Shown: positions 27,151-35,955 of the stretch, one piece after another
Layout: each line of letters opens with the position of its first letter
Position numbering within the stretch: the stretch's first letter is position 1
Assembly: GCF_965342175.1 (NCBI RefSeq)
Contig: NZ_CBDRBL010000001.1
Coordinates: forward strand, 1 to 64,000
Direction: 5' to 3'
DNA: 64,000 bases
Source: Actinacidiphila sp965342175
Lineage (GTDB): Bacteria; Actinomycetota; Actinomycetes; Streptomycetales; Streptomycetaceae
Program-made: the position numbers and the translations under genes
Notes under the pieces: generated by a model
Databases searched by the model: none
Told to the model about the DNA's origin: nothing
What the model saw: the letters and a program-made list of their open reading frames with translations, nothing else

Positions 27151-27232
27151 GGTGTTTCTCCTCAGATCTGCACCGGCCGTGTCAGGTACCGGTGTCAGGA
27201 ACCCCCCAGGCGGACGCCTGGAGGCAGTCGGA

Positions 27233-28255
27233 TCAGTACTGCTCGGTCTCGGCGAAGCCGGCGTCGGCGTCGTCGTCCGCACCGAAGGTGTCGGCGGCGG
27301 AGGTCGGGTCGAATCCGGGCGGGCTGTCCTTAAGGGCCAGGCCCATGCCGGCCAGCTTCGCCTTGACCTCGTCGATCGACTTCGCACCGAAGTTGCGGAT
27401 GTCGAGCAGGTCGGCCTCGGAGCGCGCCACGAGCTCACCCACGGAGTGGATGCCCTCACGCTTGAGGCAGTTGTAGGAGCGGACGGTGAGCTCGAGCTCC
27501 TCGATCGGGAGCGCGAGGTCCGCGGCGAGGGCGGCGTCCGTCGGGGACGGGCCCATGTCGATGCCCTCGGCGTCGACGTTCAGCTCGCGGGCGAGACCGA
27601 ACAGCTCGACGAGGGTCTTGCCGGCCGAGGCCACGGCGTCACGGGGGCGCATCGCGGGCTTGGTCTCGACGTCGACGATCAGCTTGTCGAAGTCGGTGCG
27701 CTGCTCGACACGGGTCGCCTCGACCTTGTAGCTGACCTTGAGCACCGGGCTGTAGATGGAGTCGACCGGGATGCGGCCGATCTCCTGGCCCTGCTGCTTG
27801 TTCTGGACGGCGGAGACGTAGCCGCGACCGCGCTCGACGGTCAGCTCCATCTCCAGCTTGCCCTTGGCGTTCAGGGTGGCCAGCACCAGGTCGGGGTTGT
27901 GCACCTCGACACCGGCCGGGGGCGCGATGTCGGCGGCGGTGACCACACCCGGGCCCTGCTTGCGCAGGTACATCACGACCGGCTCGTCGTGCTCCGAGGA
28001 GACGACCAGGGACTTGATGTTGAGGATGAGGTCGGTGACGTCCTCCTTGACACCCGGCACGGTGGTGAACTCGTGCAGGACGCCGTCGATCCGGATCGAG
28101 GTGACGGCGGCACCGGGGATCGAGGAGAGGAGCGTGCGGCGGAGCGAGTTGCCGAGGGTGTAGCCGAAGCCCGGCTCCAGCGGCTCGATCACGAACCGGG
28201 AGCGGAACTCGTCGACGACCTCTTCGGTCAACGAGGGGCGCTGAGCGATCAGCAT
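27233..28255 (-). CDS. rpoA: RNA polymerase alpha subunit
   Basis: Scaffolds polymerase assembly and contacts UP elements and activators. The ATG at 28255 with an upstream GGAGG gives 340 residues, the streptomycete length. The N-terminal domain has the dimer motif LGNSLRRTLLSSIPGAAVTSI. The C-terminal domain starts near residue 245 with LELTVRSYNCLKREGIHSVGELV and the helix-hairpin-helix DIRNFGAKSIDEVK. An acidic tail follows. Confidence 0.98.
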   Translation of the reverse strand: MLIAQRPSLTEEVVDEFRSRFVIEPLEPGFGYTLGNSLRRTLLSSIPGAAVTSIRIDGVLHEFTTVPGVKEDVTDLILNIKSLVVSSEHDEPVVMYLRKQGPGVVTAADIAPPAGVEVHNPDLVLATLNAKGKLEMELTVERGRGYVSAVQNKQQGQEIGRIPVDSIYSPVLKVSYKVEATRVEQRTDFDKLIVDVETKPAMRPRDAVASAGKTLVELFGLARELNVDAEGIDMGPSPTDAALAADLALPIEELELTVRSYNCLKREGIHSVGELVARSEADLLDIRNFGAKSIDEVKAKLAGMGLALKDSPPGFDPTSAADTFGADDDADAGFAETEQY

Positions 28256-28359
28256 GCGGTATTGCCTCCAGTCTTCGGCACCCACCATTTGATGCCGAGG
28301 CTTCAAGGGTACGGGCGGCGCGGCACGCAATGCCGCACCGCCCGGGACCGTGAGCCCTG

Positions 28360-28986
28360 CTACTTCGAGTAGAGCTCGACGATCAGCTGCTCCTGCACCT
28401 GGGTGTCGATCACCGGGCGCTCGGGCAGGTTGTGCACGAGGATCCGCAGACGCGAGGGGATCGCCTCCAGCCAGGCCGGGACGGTCCTCTCGCCGGCCTC
28501 CCCCTGAGCCACCTGGAAGGGGGTCAGGGTACGGGAGGACTCGCGGACCTCGATGATGTCGTTCGCGACGACACGGGCCGACGGGATGTCGGTCTTGACG
28601 CCGTTCACGAGGAAGTGGCCGTGACGGACCAGCTGCCGCGCATGATCGCGCGACTTGGCGAAGCCCGCCCGGTAGACCACGTTGTCCAGCCGGGACTCGA
28701 GGATGCGGAGCAGGTTCTCACCGGTCTTGCCGGTCCTGCGGTTCGCCTCGTCGTAGTAGCCCCGGAACTGCTTCTCAAGGACACCGTAGATGCGCGCGCA
28801 CTTCTGCTTCTCACGCATCTGCAACAGGTACTCGCTGTCCTTGGTGCGCCCGCGTCCGTGCTCACCCGGGGGGTAAGGACGGATCTCGATCGGGCACTTC
28901 GCGCTCTCGCACTTGCTCCCCTTGAGGAAGAGCTTCTGCTTCTCCCGACGGCAACGCTTGCAGTCGGCCCCGGTGTAACGCGCCAT
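28360..28986 (-). CDS. rpsD: 30S ribosomal protein S4, zinc-binding form
   Basis: Initiates 30S assembly by binding the 5' domain of 16S rRNA. It has 208 residues. The N-terminal Cys residues at 9, 12, 26 and 31 are the zinc-binding (C+) type. The S4 RNA-binding domain is RLDNVVYRAGFAKSRDHARQLVRHGHFLVNG. It sits between rpsK and rpoA. Confidence 0.97.
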   Translation of the reverse strand: MARYTGADCKRCRREKQKLFLKGSKCESAKCPIEIRPYPPGEHGRGRTKDSEYLLQMREKQKCARIYGVLEKQFRGYYDEANRRTGKTGENLLRILESRLDNVVYRAGFAKSRDHARQLVRHGHFLVNGVKTDIPSARVVANDIIEVRESSRTLTPFQVAQGEAGERTVPAWLEAIPSRLRILVHNLPERPVIDTQVQEQLIVELYSK

Positions 28987-29022
28987 TCCTGTTTTTCTCC
29001 TACCTGCTCAGCGGATTGCTGA

Positions 29023-29427
29023 TCAGACGCGCCGGCGCTTCGGCGGGCGGCATCCGTTGTGCGGGGTCGGAGTGACGTCCTGGATCGAGCCGACCTCGAG
29101 GCCGGTGGCCTGGAGCGAGCGGATCGCGGTCTCACGGCCGGAGCCGGGGCCCTTGACGAACACATCGACCTTGCGCATGCCGTGCTCCTGCGCGCGGCGG
29201 GCGGCCGACTCGGCGGCCATCTGCGCGGCGAACGGGGTCGACTTGCGCGAGCCCTTGAAGCCGACGTGGCCGGCGGAGGCCCAGGAGATCACGTTGCCGG
29301 ACGGGTCCGTGATCGAAACGATGGTGTTGTTGAACGTGCTCTTGATGTGGGCGTGCCCATGAGCGACGTTCTTCTTCTCCTTGCGGCGCACCTTCTTGGC
29401 GCCGGCCTGACGGCCCTTCGGAGGCAT
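29023..29427 (-). CDS. rpsK: 30S ribosomal protein S11
   Basis: Lines the platform near the E site. Its 134 residues include NVAHGHAHIKSTFNNTIVSITDPSGN and the ending DVTPTPHNGCRPPKRRRV, both family signatures. The gap to rpsM is 67 bp. Confidence 0.98.
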   Translation of the reverse strand: MPPKGRQAGAKKVRRKEKKNVAHGHAHIKSTFNNTIVSITDPSGNVISWASAGHVGFKGSRKSTPFAAQMAAESAARRAQEHGMRKVDVFVKGPGSGRETAIRSLQATGLEVGSIQDVTPTPHNGCRPPKRRRV

Positions 29428-29494
29428 ATGTGGTTACTCCCGGTGGAGGTGGTCGGTCCTACAGCGAAGACCGCTGACGAGCGTCCGCTGAGGA

Positions 29495-29875
29495 CTACTT
29501 CTTGCCCGGCTTCTTCTTGCCGGCGATGGCGCGACGCGGGCCCTTGCGGGTGCGGGCGTTGGTGTGGGTCCGCTGGCCGTGGACCGGCAGACCGCGGCGG
29601 TGGCGCAGGCCCTGGTAGCAGCCGATCTCGACCTTGCGACGGATGTCCGCCTGGATCTCGCGACGGAGGTCACCCTCGGTCTTGATGTTGGCGTCCACGT
29701 ACTCGCGGATCTTGACCAGGTCCTCTTCGTCCAGGTCGCGGACCCGGGTGTTCGGGTTCACGCCCGTGGCGGCGAGGGTCTCCTTGGCCAGGGTGCGGCC
29801 GATGCCGAAGACGTAGGTGAGGGCGACCTCCACACGCTTCTCGCGCGGGATGTCGACACCTGAAACGCGTGCCAT
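29495..29875 (-). CDS. rpsM: 30S ribosomal protein S13
   Basis: Bridges the subunits at the head and touches P-site tRNA. The 126 residues begin ARVSGVDIPREKRVEVALTYVFGIGRT, with GCYQGLRHRRGLPVHGQRT in the middle and a Lys-rich tail. It follows rpmJ after a 189-bp spacer that shows no gene. Confidence 0.98.
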   Translation of the reverse strand: MARVSGVDIPREKRVEVALTYVFGIGRTLAKETLAATGVNPNTRVRDLDEEDLVKIREYVDANIKTEGDLRREIQADIRRKVEIGCYQGLRHRRGLPVHGQRTHTNARTRKGPRRAIAGKKKPGKK

Positions 29876-30064
29876 TCAATGGCTCCTGTTGGTGTCCGGG
29901 GGTCTTCCACAGCACCGTTCCTGACCGCCGTACGAGGTACGGATCAGGTCTCCGGCCCCCGCCGGAGGTGCCGTCAGCCGAAGCGTTCCGGCCGGACGGG
30001 TGCTGCGTATGTACATGTGTTGCTCGCGTCGCGCGAAGAACTGCGAGGTGCAGGTCGGCGTGCG

Positions 30065-30178
30065 TCAGCCCTGGCGCTGCTTGTGGCGCAGGTTGTCGCA
30101 GATGACCATGACCCGGCCGTGGCGGCGGATCACCTTGCACTTGTCGCAGATCTTCTTGACGCTCGGCTTGACCTTCAT
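30065..30178 (-). CDS. rpmJ: 50S ribosomal protein L36, zinc-binding form
   Basis: A 37-residue protein near the elongation factor site of the large subunit. Cys11, Cys14 and Cys27 with His32 (CDKC and CDNLRH) make the zinc-binding C+ form. It lies 27 bp after infA, and infA-rpmJ-rpsM is the usual order. Confidence 0.97.
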   Translation of the reverse strand: MKVKPSVKKICDKCKVIRRHGRVMVICDNLRHKQRQG

Positions 30179-30205
30179 GGAATCAGGTTCTCCGGGTCGT
30201 GAGAT

Positions 30206-30427
30206 CTACTTGTAGCGGTAGACGATCCGTCCGCGCGTGAGGTCGTAGGGGGACAACTCCACAACGACCCGGTCATCGGGAAGGATGCGGATGTAGTGCA
30301 TACGCATCTTGCCGCTGATGTGCGCGAGGACCTTGTGACCGTTCTGCAGCTCCACCTTGAACATAGCGTTCGGCAGAGACTCGATCACGGTGCCCTCGAT
30401 TTCGATGGCGCCTTGCTTCTTGGCCAT
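30206..30427 (-). CDS. infA: Translation initiation factor IF-1
   Basis: Binds the A site of the 30S subunit during initiation. From the ATG at 30427 it has 73 residues of OB fold (MAKKQGAIEIEGTVIESLPNAMF, then HISGKMRMHYIRILPDDRV). It is the first gene of the alpha operon. Confidence 0.98.
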   Translation of the reverse strand: MAKKQGAIEIEGTVIESLPNAMFKVELQNGHKVLAHISGKMRMHYIRILPDDRVVVELSPYDLTRGRIVYRYK

Positions 30428-30498
30428 GTCCTGCTTTCGGGATCGGCTACCTTGGCCGGCTGCGGGCATGCCCGAAGGCACACGCGAGCCGACGTGAC

Positions 30499-30504
30499 AG
30501 TCTA
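30499..30504 (-). promoter_or_regulatory. Probable infA -10 box
   Basis: TAGACT on the minus strand, 71 nt before the infA start. The -35 at 17-18 nt is weak (TTCGTC or similar). It lies in the 154-bp gap after map. Confidence 0.4.
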
Positions 30505-30581
30505 CGTCAGCCGTTCCTGAAAGACGAATCCGGGGTGTATGCCCGCGGAAGATGATCGCTAAGCGGAACGGACGCCCTCGC

Positions 30582-31418
30582 TCAGGCGAGCGGGTCCGGG
30601 GCGGCCGTGATCCCGTACTCCGCCAGCTTGGCCTTGCCGCCGTCGCGGGCGGTCAGCACCAGCGGGCCCTCCTCGGTGAGCGCGACGGAGTGCTCCCAGT
30701 GGGAGGACCAGCTGCCGTCGTTCGACTTGACCGTCCACTCGTCCTCGAGGACGTGGGTGAGGGGGGTGCCCAGGCTCACCATCGGCTCGATGGCCAGGCA
30801 CATGCCGGGCACCAGGCGCGGACCCTTGCCGCGCTTGCGCGAGACGTAGTTCAGCAGGTGGGGGTCCATGTGCATCTGCGAACCGATGCCGTGGCCGCCG
30901 TACTCCTCGATGATCCCGTACCTGCCACCGCCGGGCCTGGGCTGCCGGCGGATGTACGTCTCGATGGCCCGCGAGATGTCGACCAGCCGGTCGCCCTTGC
31001 GGAAGGCCGCGATGCCCGCCCACATGGACTCCTCGGTGACCCGGCTGAGCTCGACGAGCTCCGGGGCGTGACCGCTGCCCACGAAGGCGGTGTAGGCGGC
31101 GTCGCCGTGCCAGCCGTCGACGATGGCGCCGCAGTCGATCGAGATGACGTCGCCGTCCTTGAGGACCGTCGCGGTGTCCGGGATGCCGTGGACGACGACG
31201 TCGTTCACCGAGGTGCAGATCGTGGCGGGGAATCCGCCGTACCCCAGGAAGTTCGGCTTGGCGCCGTGGTCGGCGAGGACCTTGCGGGCCACGTCGTCCA
31301 GGTCCTTGGTGGTGGCCCCGGGTACGGCCGCCTCACGGGTGGCCTCGTGGATCGCGGCCACGACCAGGCCCGCCGCGCGCATCTTCGCGATCTGCTCGGG
31401 GGTCTTGATCTCCACCAT
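30582..31418 (-). CDS. map: Type I methionine aminopeptidase
   Basis: Removes initiator Met from new proteins using a dinuclear metal site. From the ATG at 31418 it has 278 residues. Metal ligands are visible in order: Asp in ISIDCGA, Asp in GDAAYT, His in GGHGIG, Glu in AIEPMV and Glu in WEHSVAL. It lies between adk and infA. Confidence 0.97.
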   Translation of the reverse strand: MVEIKTPEQIAKMRAAGLVVAAIHEATREAAVPGATTKDLDDVARKVLADHGAKPNFLGYGGFPATICTSVNDVVVHGIPDTATVLKDGDVISIDCGAIVDGWHGDAAYTAFVGSGHAPELVELSRVTEESMWAGIAAFRKGDRLVDISRAIETYIRRQPRPGGGRYGIIEEYGGHGIGSQMHMDPHLLNYVSRKRGKGPRLVPGMCLAIEPMVSLGTPLTHVLEDEWTVKSNDGSWSSHWEHSVALTEEGPLVLTARDGGKAKLAEYGITAAPDPLA

Positions 31419-31461
31419 CGGTCCTGGCCTTCCTTCGTCCCACCGGATTACCTCAACGGTA

Positions 31462-31493
31462 CGGCCGCGGGGTCCTGGGGGACACCGCGGCCG
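31462..31493 (-). terminator. adk terminator
   Basis: CGGCCGCGG pairs with its complement, with one mismatch and further inner pairs (TCC/GGA) below a TGGG loop. It begins 18 nt after the adk stop and precedes map. Confidence 0.65.
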
Positions 31494-31511
31494 CAACGGT
31501 CACGCATGTGT

Positions 31512-32186
31512 TCAGGCGGCGCTGTCGCCCGTGTCCTTCTTGTCGTGCAGCGCGTCCATCGCCCGCTTGGTCACCTCGGTGACCTTGCCCAGGGCCGAGA
31601 TGGTGCGCACCAGGCCCTGCTGCTTGTAGTAGTCGATGATCGGCTCGGTCTTGCTGTGGTACTCCTCCAGCCGGACGCGCACCTTCTCCTCGGTGTCGTC
31701 CGACCGCTGGTACAGCTCGCCGCCGCACTCGTCGCAGACGCCCTCGGCCGCCGGCGGGTTGTAGACCACGTGGAAGACGTGGGCGCCGTTCTTGCGGCAC
31801 AGCCGGCGACCGGCGATCCGCTTGACGACCTCCTCCTCGGGCACCTCGAGGTCCAGCACGGCGTCGAGCGCGATGCCGTTCTCGGCGAGGATCTTGTCGA
31901 GCGCCTGGGCCTGGCCCACGTTCCGCGGGAAGCCGTCGAGCAGGAAGCCGTTCTCGGCGTCCGCCTGCAGCATGCGGTCCTTGGCCATGCCGATGGTGAT
32001 CTCGTCCGGCACCAGCCGGCCCGCGTCCATGTACTCCTGGGCCTTGCGGCCCAGCTCCGTGCCCTGGCTGATGTTCGCCCGGAAGAGGTCGCCCGTGGAG
32101 ATGTGCGGGATCGACAGATTCCTGGCAAGGTACGCGGCCTGCGTACCCTTGCCGGCCCCGGGGGGGCCGACGAGGACGATGCGCAT
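31512..32186 (-). CDS. adk: Adenylate kinase
   Basis: Balances AMP, ADP and ATP. It has 224 residues, with the P-loop GPPGAGKGT at residues 7-15 and the NMP-binding HISTGDLFR. The long LID holds Cys residues (RRLCRKNGAH and VCDECGG) that can bind zinc, as in Gram-positive enzymes. Its ATG shares one base with the secY stop (TGATG), so translation is coupled to secY. Confidence 0.97.
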   Translation of the reverse strand: MRIVLVGPPGAGKGTQAAYLARNLSIPHISTGDLFRANISQGTELGRKAQEYMDAGRLVPDEITIGMAKDRMLQADAENGFLLDGFPRNVGQAQALDKILAENGIALDAVLDLEVPEEEVVKRIAGRRLCRKNGAHVFHVVYNPPAAEGVCDECGGELYQRSDDTEEKVRVRLEEYHSKTEPIIDYYKQQGLVRTISALGKVTEVTKRAMDALHDKKDTGDSAA

Positions 32187-33499
32187 CAGCGGAGGAACCC
32201 TTCGTAGTTACGCTGCTGAAGCTGGCTCTCGATCTGCTTCACGGTCTCCAGGCCGACACCCACGATGATGAGGATGCTCGTCCCGCCGAACGGGAAGTTC
32301 TGGTTCGCGTTGAACAGCACCAGCGCCACGGTGGGCACCAGGGCGATCAGCCCCAGGTACATCGCGCCCGGCCACGTGATGCGGTTGAGCACGTAGCTGA
32401 GGTACTCCGCGGTGGGACGACCAGCCCGGACACCCGGGATGAACCCACCATACTTCTTCATGTTGTCCGCGACTTCCTCGGGGTTGAACGAGATGGCCAC
32501 GTAGAAGAAGGCGAAGAAGACGATCAGCAGGAAGTACGTGGTGATGTAGATCGGGTGGTCGCCCTTGACCAGGTTGTCCCTGACCCAGTTCGCCCAGCCG
32601 GAGGTCGATCCACTGAACTGCACGACCAGCGACGGGATGTACAGGAGCGAGGACGCGAAGATGACGGGGATCACACCCGCCTGGTTCACCTTGAGCGGAA
32701 TGTAGGTGGAGGTTCCACCATACGAACGACGCCCGATCATGCGCTTCGCGTACTGCACGGGGATGCGGCGCTGCGCCTGCTCGACGAAGACGACGAGGGC
32801 GACCATCGCCAGGCCCACGAGGATGACGGCGCCGAACTCGACCCAGCCGTCCGCGATGTTCCCGGACTTCTTGATCGCCCAGAGGGCGCCGGGGAAGCCG
32901 GCCGCGATCGACAGGAACATCAGGATCGACATGCCGTTGCCGATGCCGCGGTCGGTGATCAGCTCGCCCAGCCACATGATGAGCGCGGTGCCCGCGGTCA
33001 TCGTGATGACCATCGTAATCGTGGTGAAGATCGACTGGTTGGGGACGATGTTGAAGCGGTCGGGGCACTGCTGGAAGAGGCTGCCGGAGCGGGCCGTGGC
33101 CACCAGGCCGGTGCCCTGCAGAACCGCGAGCGCCACGGTGAGGTAGCGCGTGTACTGCGTGATCTTGGTCTGGCCGGCCTGGCCCTCCTTCTTGAGGGCT
33201 TCCAGGCGGGGGATGACCACGGTGAGCAGCTGCAGGATGATGCTCGCGGTGATGTACGGCATGATGCCGAGCGCGAAGATCGTGAGCTGCAGAAGCGCGC
33301 CGCCGCTGAAGAGGTTCACCAGGCCGAAGAGACCCTGGTTCCCCCCGACCGCCTTGATGCAGGAGTTGACCACCTGGTAGTCGACCCCCGGGATCGGGAT
33401 GTGGGCTCCCAGCCGGAACAGCACCATGATGGCCAGCGTGAACAGCAGCTTCTTGCGCAGGTCGGGCGTCCTGAACGCCCGGGCGAACGCGGTGAGCAC
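32186..33499 (-). CDS. secY: Preprotein translocase channel SecY
   Basis: Forms the Sec channel in the cytoplasmic membrane. It has 437 residues and ten predicted membrane helices. The first follows PDLRKKLLFTLAIMVLFRLGAHIPIPGVD. The large cytoplasmic loops KKEGQAGQTKITQYTRYLT and QAQRRIPVQYAKRMIGRRSYGG contact ribosome or SecA. The GTG start has a GGAGG site 6-8 nt upstream. A 222-bp spacer with two hairpins separates it from rplO. Confidence 0.98.
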   Translation of the reverse strand: MLTAFARAFRTPDLRKKLLFTLAIMVLFRLGAHIPIPGVDYQVVNSCIKAVGGNQGLFGLVNLFSGGALLQLTIFALGIMPYITASIILQLLTVVIPRLEALKKEGQAGQTKITQYTRYLTVALAVLQGTGLVATARSGSLFQQCPDRFNIVPNQSIFTTITMVITMTAGTALIMWLGELITDRGIGNGMSILMFLSIAAGFPGALWAIKKSGNIADGWVEFGAVILVGLAMVALVVFVEQAQRRIPVQYAKRMIGRRSYGGTSTYIPLKVNQAGVIPVIFASSLLYIPSLVVQFSGSTSGWANWVRDNLVKGDHPIYITTYFLLIVFFAFFYVAISFNPEEVADNMKKYGGFIPGVRAGRPTAEYLSYVLNRITWPGAMYLGLIALVPTVALVLFNANQNFPFGGTSILIIVGVGLETVKQIESQLQQRNYEGFLR

Positions 33500-33512
33500 G
33501 GTGCCTCCTGCG

Positions 33513-33535
33513 CCTCCCGCCTCTTCGGCGGGAGG
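33513..33535 (-). promoter_or_regulatory. Hairpin next to the secY ribosome-binding site
   Basis: CCTCCCGCC-TCTTC-GGCGGGAGG, a perfect 9-bp stem 13 nt upstream of the secY GTG and adjacent to its GGAGG site. It could tune secY translation. Confidence 0.5.
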
Positions 33536-33665
33536 TGACGGTGTTGAAAGCTACGAATGGTCTAACAGCAAAACGTTGGGGGTAGCCCGACCTGCGTGAG
33601 CACAAGGCTCCGCAAGACCGGCCCGGCCCACCTTACCGGCGAGCATCCTTCCCCGGAATGACCAA

Positions 33666-33703
33666 CCGGGGATGCCCCGCACGAAAGTACGGAACATCCC
33701 CGG
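33666..33703 (-). terminator. rplO-secY intergenic hairpin
   Basis: A 9-bp stem CCGGGGATG/CATCCCCGG encloses a smaller stem with a GAAA loop, 19 nt after the rplO stop. It is likely a partial terminator between the ribosomal part of the spc operon and secY-adk. Confidence 0.65.
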
Positions 33704-33721
33704 CTGGATGTGGCATCACTC

Positions 33722-34177
33722 TCAGACGAGCTCGGTGACCGAGCCGCCCGCGGCGGTGATCTTCTCCTTGGCGGAGCCGGAGACCGCGTCAACGGTCACC
33801 TGCAGCGCCACGGAGACCTCGCCGGTGCCCAGCACCTTGACGAGCTGGTTCTTCCGCACGGCACCCTTGGCGACCAGGTCGGCCACCGTGACCTCGCCAC
33901 CCTCGGGGTAGAGCGCGGCCAGCTTGTCCAGGTTCACGACCTGGTACTCGGTGCGGAACGGGTTCTTGAAGCCCTTCAGCTTCGGAAGACGCATGTGGAG
34001 GGGCATCTGCCCACCCTCGAAGCGCTCCGGAACCTGGTAGCGGGCCTTCGTGCCCTTGGTACCACGACCGGCCGTCTTGCCCTTGGAGGCCTCACCACGA
34101 CCGACACGGGTCTTGGCGGTCTTGGCACCCGGGGCCGGACGGAGGTTGTGGACCTTCAGCGGAGACTGCTCTCCCAT
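33722..34177 (-). CDS. rplO: 50S ribosomal protein L15
   Basis: A late-assembly 23S protein of 151 residues. The Gly/Lys-rich start KTRVGRGEASKGKTAGRGTKGTKAR is the family signature. It lies 1 bp after rpmD. Confidence 0.97.
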   Translation of the reverse strand: MGEQSPLKVHNLRPAPGAKTAKTRVGRGEASKGKTAGRGTKGTKARYQVPERFEGGQMPLHMRLPKLKGFKNPFRTEYQVVNLDKLAALYPEGGEVTVADLVAKGAVRKNQLVKVLGTGEVSVALQVTVDAVSGSAKEKITAAGGSVTELV

Positions 34178-34178
34178 G

Positions 34179-34361
34179 TCAGTCGACCTCCTCGACCGTG
34201 ACGAGGTGGCGCACGGTGTGGACCATGCCGCGGATCTCCGGGCGGTCCTCCTTGACCACGACGTCGTTCAGCCGCTTCAGGCCGAGCGAACGCAGAGTGT
34301 CACGGTGGTTCTGCTTGCTGCCGATGTAGGACTTGACCTGCGTGACCTTGAGGCGAGCCAT
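34179..34361 (-). CDS. rpmD: 50S ribosomal protein L30
   Basis: A 60-residue protein (MARLKVTQVKSYIGSKQNHR, LGLKRLNDVVV). The ATG shares a base with the rpsE stop (TAATG), implying translational coupling. Confidence 0.97.
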   Translation of the reverse strand: MARLKVTQVKSYIGSKQNHRDTLRSLGLKRLNDVVVKEDRPEIRGMVHTVRHLVTVEEVD

Positions 34362-34966
34362 TACGCACCCACCCCTGCACGCGCCCGGAGCAGAGCAGCC
34401 GGGGCCACGTCCTCGAGCGGCAGGCCACGACGGGCGGCGATCTCCTCGGGGCGCTGCAGGCCCTTCAGAGCCTCCACCGTGGCGTGCACGATGTTGATCG
34501 CGTTGTCCGAGCCGAGCGACTTCGACAGCACGTCGTGGATACCGGCGCACTCCAGGACGGCGCGCACCGGACCACCGGCGATCACACCCGTACCGGGGGA
34601 AGCCGGCTTGAGCAGGACGACGCCCGCGGCCTTCTCGCCCTGGATCGGGTGCGGGATGGTGCCCTGGATACGGGGGACCTTGAAGAAGTGCTTCTTGGCC
34701 TCCTCAACGCCCTTGGCGATGGCGGCCGGCACCTCCTTGGCCTTGCCGTAACCGACACCCACGGTGCCGTCACCGTCGCCCACCACGACCAGCGCGGTGA
34801 AGCTGAAGCGACGACCACCCTTCACAACCTTGGCGACGCGGTTGATCGCGACGACGCGCTCAACGTACGCGGTCTTCTCGGCGGCAGCTGCGCCGCCGTC
34901 ACGGCCCTTCCGGTCCCGCCGCTCGCCGCCACCGGCACCGCCACCGCGGCGCTGGGGTCCAGCCAT
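34361..34966 (-). CDS. rpsE: 30S ribosomal protein S5
   Basis: Acts at the mRNA entry channel and in decoding fidelity. It has 201 residues. A Gly/Arg-rich N-terminal extension of about 30 residues precedes the core. The spectinomycin-sensitive loop NRVAKVVKGGRRFSFTALVVVG is intact, with no deletion. GYGKAKEVPAAIAKGVEEAKK follows. Confidence 0.97.
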   Translation of the reverse strand: MAGPQRRGGGAGGGERRDRKGRDGGAAAAEKTAYVERVVAINRVAKVVKGGRRFSFTALVVVGDGDGTVGVGYGKAKEVPAAIAKGVEEAKKHFFKVPRIQGTIPHPIQGEKAAGVVLLKPASPGTGVIAGGPVRAVLECAGIHDVLSKSLGSDNAINIVHATVEALKGLQRPEEIAARRGLPLEDVAPAALLRARAGVGA

Positions 34967-35007
34967 TGGATTTACCTCTCTCTGTTTCCGCTAGCTACGG
35001 AACCGGC

Positions 35008-35391
35008 TCAGAAACCGAGCCCGGCTTCGCGGGCGGCGTCGGCCAGGGCAGCGATGCGACCGGCGTACCGGTTGCCACCGCGGTCGAACACAACGGTCCC
35101 GACGCCGGCCGCCTTGGCCCGCTCGGCGACCAGCTGGCCGACCTTCTTCGCCTGCTCGGTCTTGTCGCCCTCGGCACCCCGGATCGAGGTGTCCAGGTGC
35201 GACGCCGAGGCCAGGGTGTGGCCCTTGAGGTCGTCGATGACCTGCGCCGTGATGCCCCGGTTGGAACGGGTCACGACCAGGCGCGGACGCTCGTCCGTGC
35301 CCGAGATCCGCTTGCGGACGCGGATGTGGCGACGCTTCTTGGCAGCGCCCTTGTAAGCGTCGCCCTTGGCGATCTTCACGCCGTATGCCAT
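35008..35391 (-). CDS. rplR: 50S ribosomal protein L18
   Basis: Binds 5S rRNA in the central protuberance. It has 127 residues, with RVRKRISGTDERPRLVV and the ending FDRGGNRYAGRIAALADAAREAGL. It lies 3 bp after rplF. Confidence 0.97.
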   Translation of the reverse strand: MAYGVKIAKGDAYKGAAKKRRHIRVRKRISGTDERPRLVVTRSNRGITAQVIDDLKGHTLASASHLDTSIRGAEGDKTEQAKKVGQLVAERAKAAGVGTVVFDRGGNRYAGRIAALADAAREAGLGF

Positions 35392-35394
35392 GGC

Positions 35395-35934
35395 TTACTT
35401 ACCAGCCTTTCCGACCTTGCGGCGGATGACTTCGCCCTCGTACTTGACGCCCTTGGCCTTGTACGGGTCGGGCTTCCGCAGCTTGCGGATGTTCGCGGCG
35501 ACCTCGCCGACCTTCTGCTTGTCGATGCCCTCGACCGAGAACTTGGTGGGGCTCTCGACCTTGAAGGAGATGCCCTCGGGGGCCTCGACGAGGATCGGGT
35601 GGCTGTAGCCCAGGGCGAACTCCAGGTCGGAGCCCTTCGCCTGGACGCGGTAGCCGACACCGCTGATCTCGAGCTTCTTCACGTAGCCCGCGGTCACGCC
35701 GGTGATCATGTTCGCCACCAGCGTGCGGGACAGGCCGTGCAGGGCCTTGTTCTGACGCTCGTCGTTCGGACGCGACACCTGCAGGGTGCCGTCCTCGCTC
35801 TTGACGATGTCGATCGGCGCGGCAACGGTGTGGGTCAGGGAACCCTTGGGGCCCTTCACCGAGACCGTCCGGCCATCGATGGTGACGTCCACGCCGGCGG
35901 GAACCGGGATGGGCAGCCGTCCAATACGCGACAT
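35395..35934 (-). CDS. rplF: 50S ribosomal protein L6
   Basis: Lies near the factor-binding region of the large subunit. It has 179 residues in two duplicated domains. It starts MSRIGRLPIPVPAGVDV and has the C-terminal signature RKPDPYKAKGVKYEGEVIRRKVGK. Confidence 0.97.
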   Translation of the reverse strand: MSRIGRLPIPVPAGVDVTIDGRTVSVKGPKGSLTHTVAAPIDIVKSEDGTLQVSRPNDERQNKALHGLSRTLVANMITGVTAGYVKKLEISGVGYRVQAKGSDLEFALGYSHPILVEAPEGISFKVESPTKFSVEGIDKQKVGEVAANIRKLRKPDPYKAKGVKYEGEVIRRKVGKAGK

Positions 35935-35955
35935 GGCTATACCTCCGTTTCCCGA

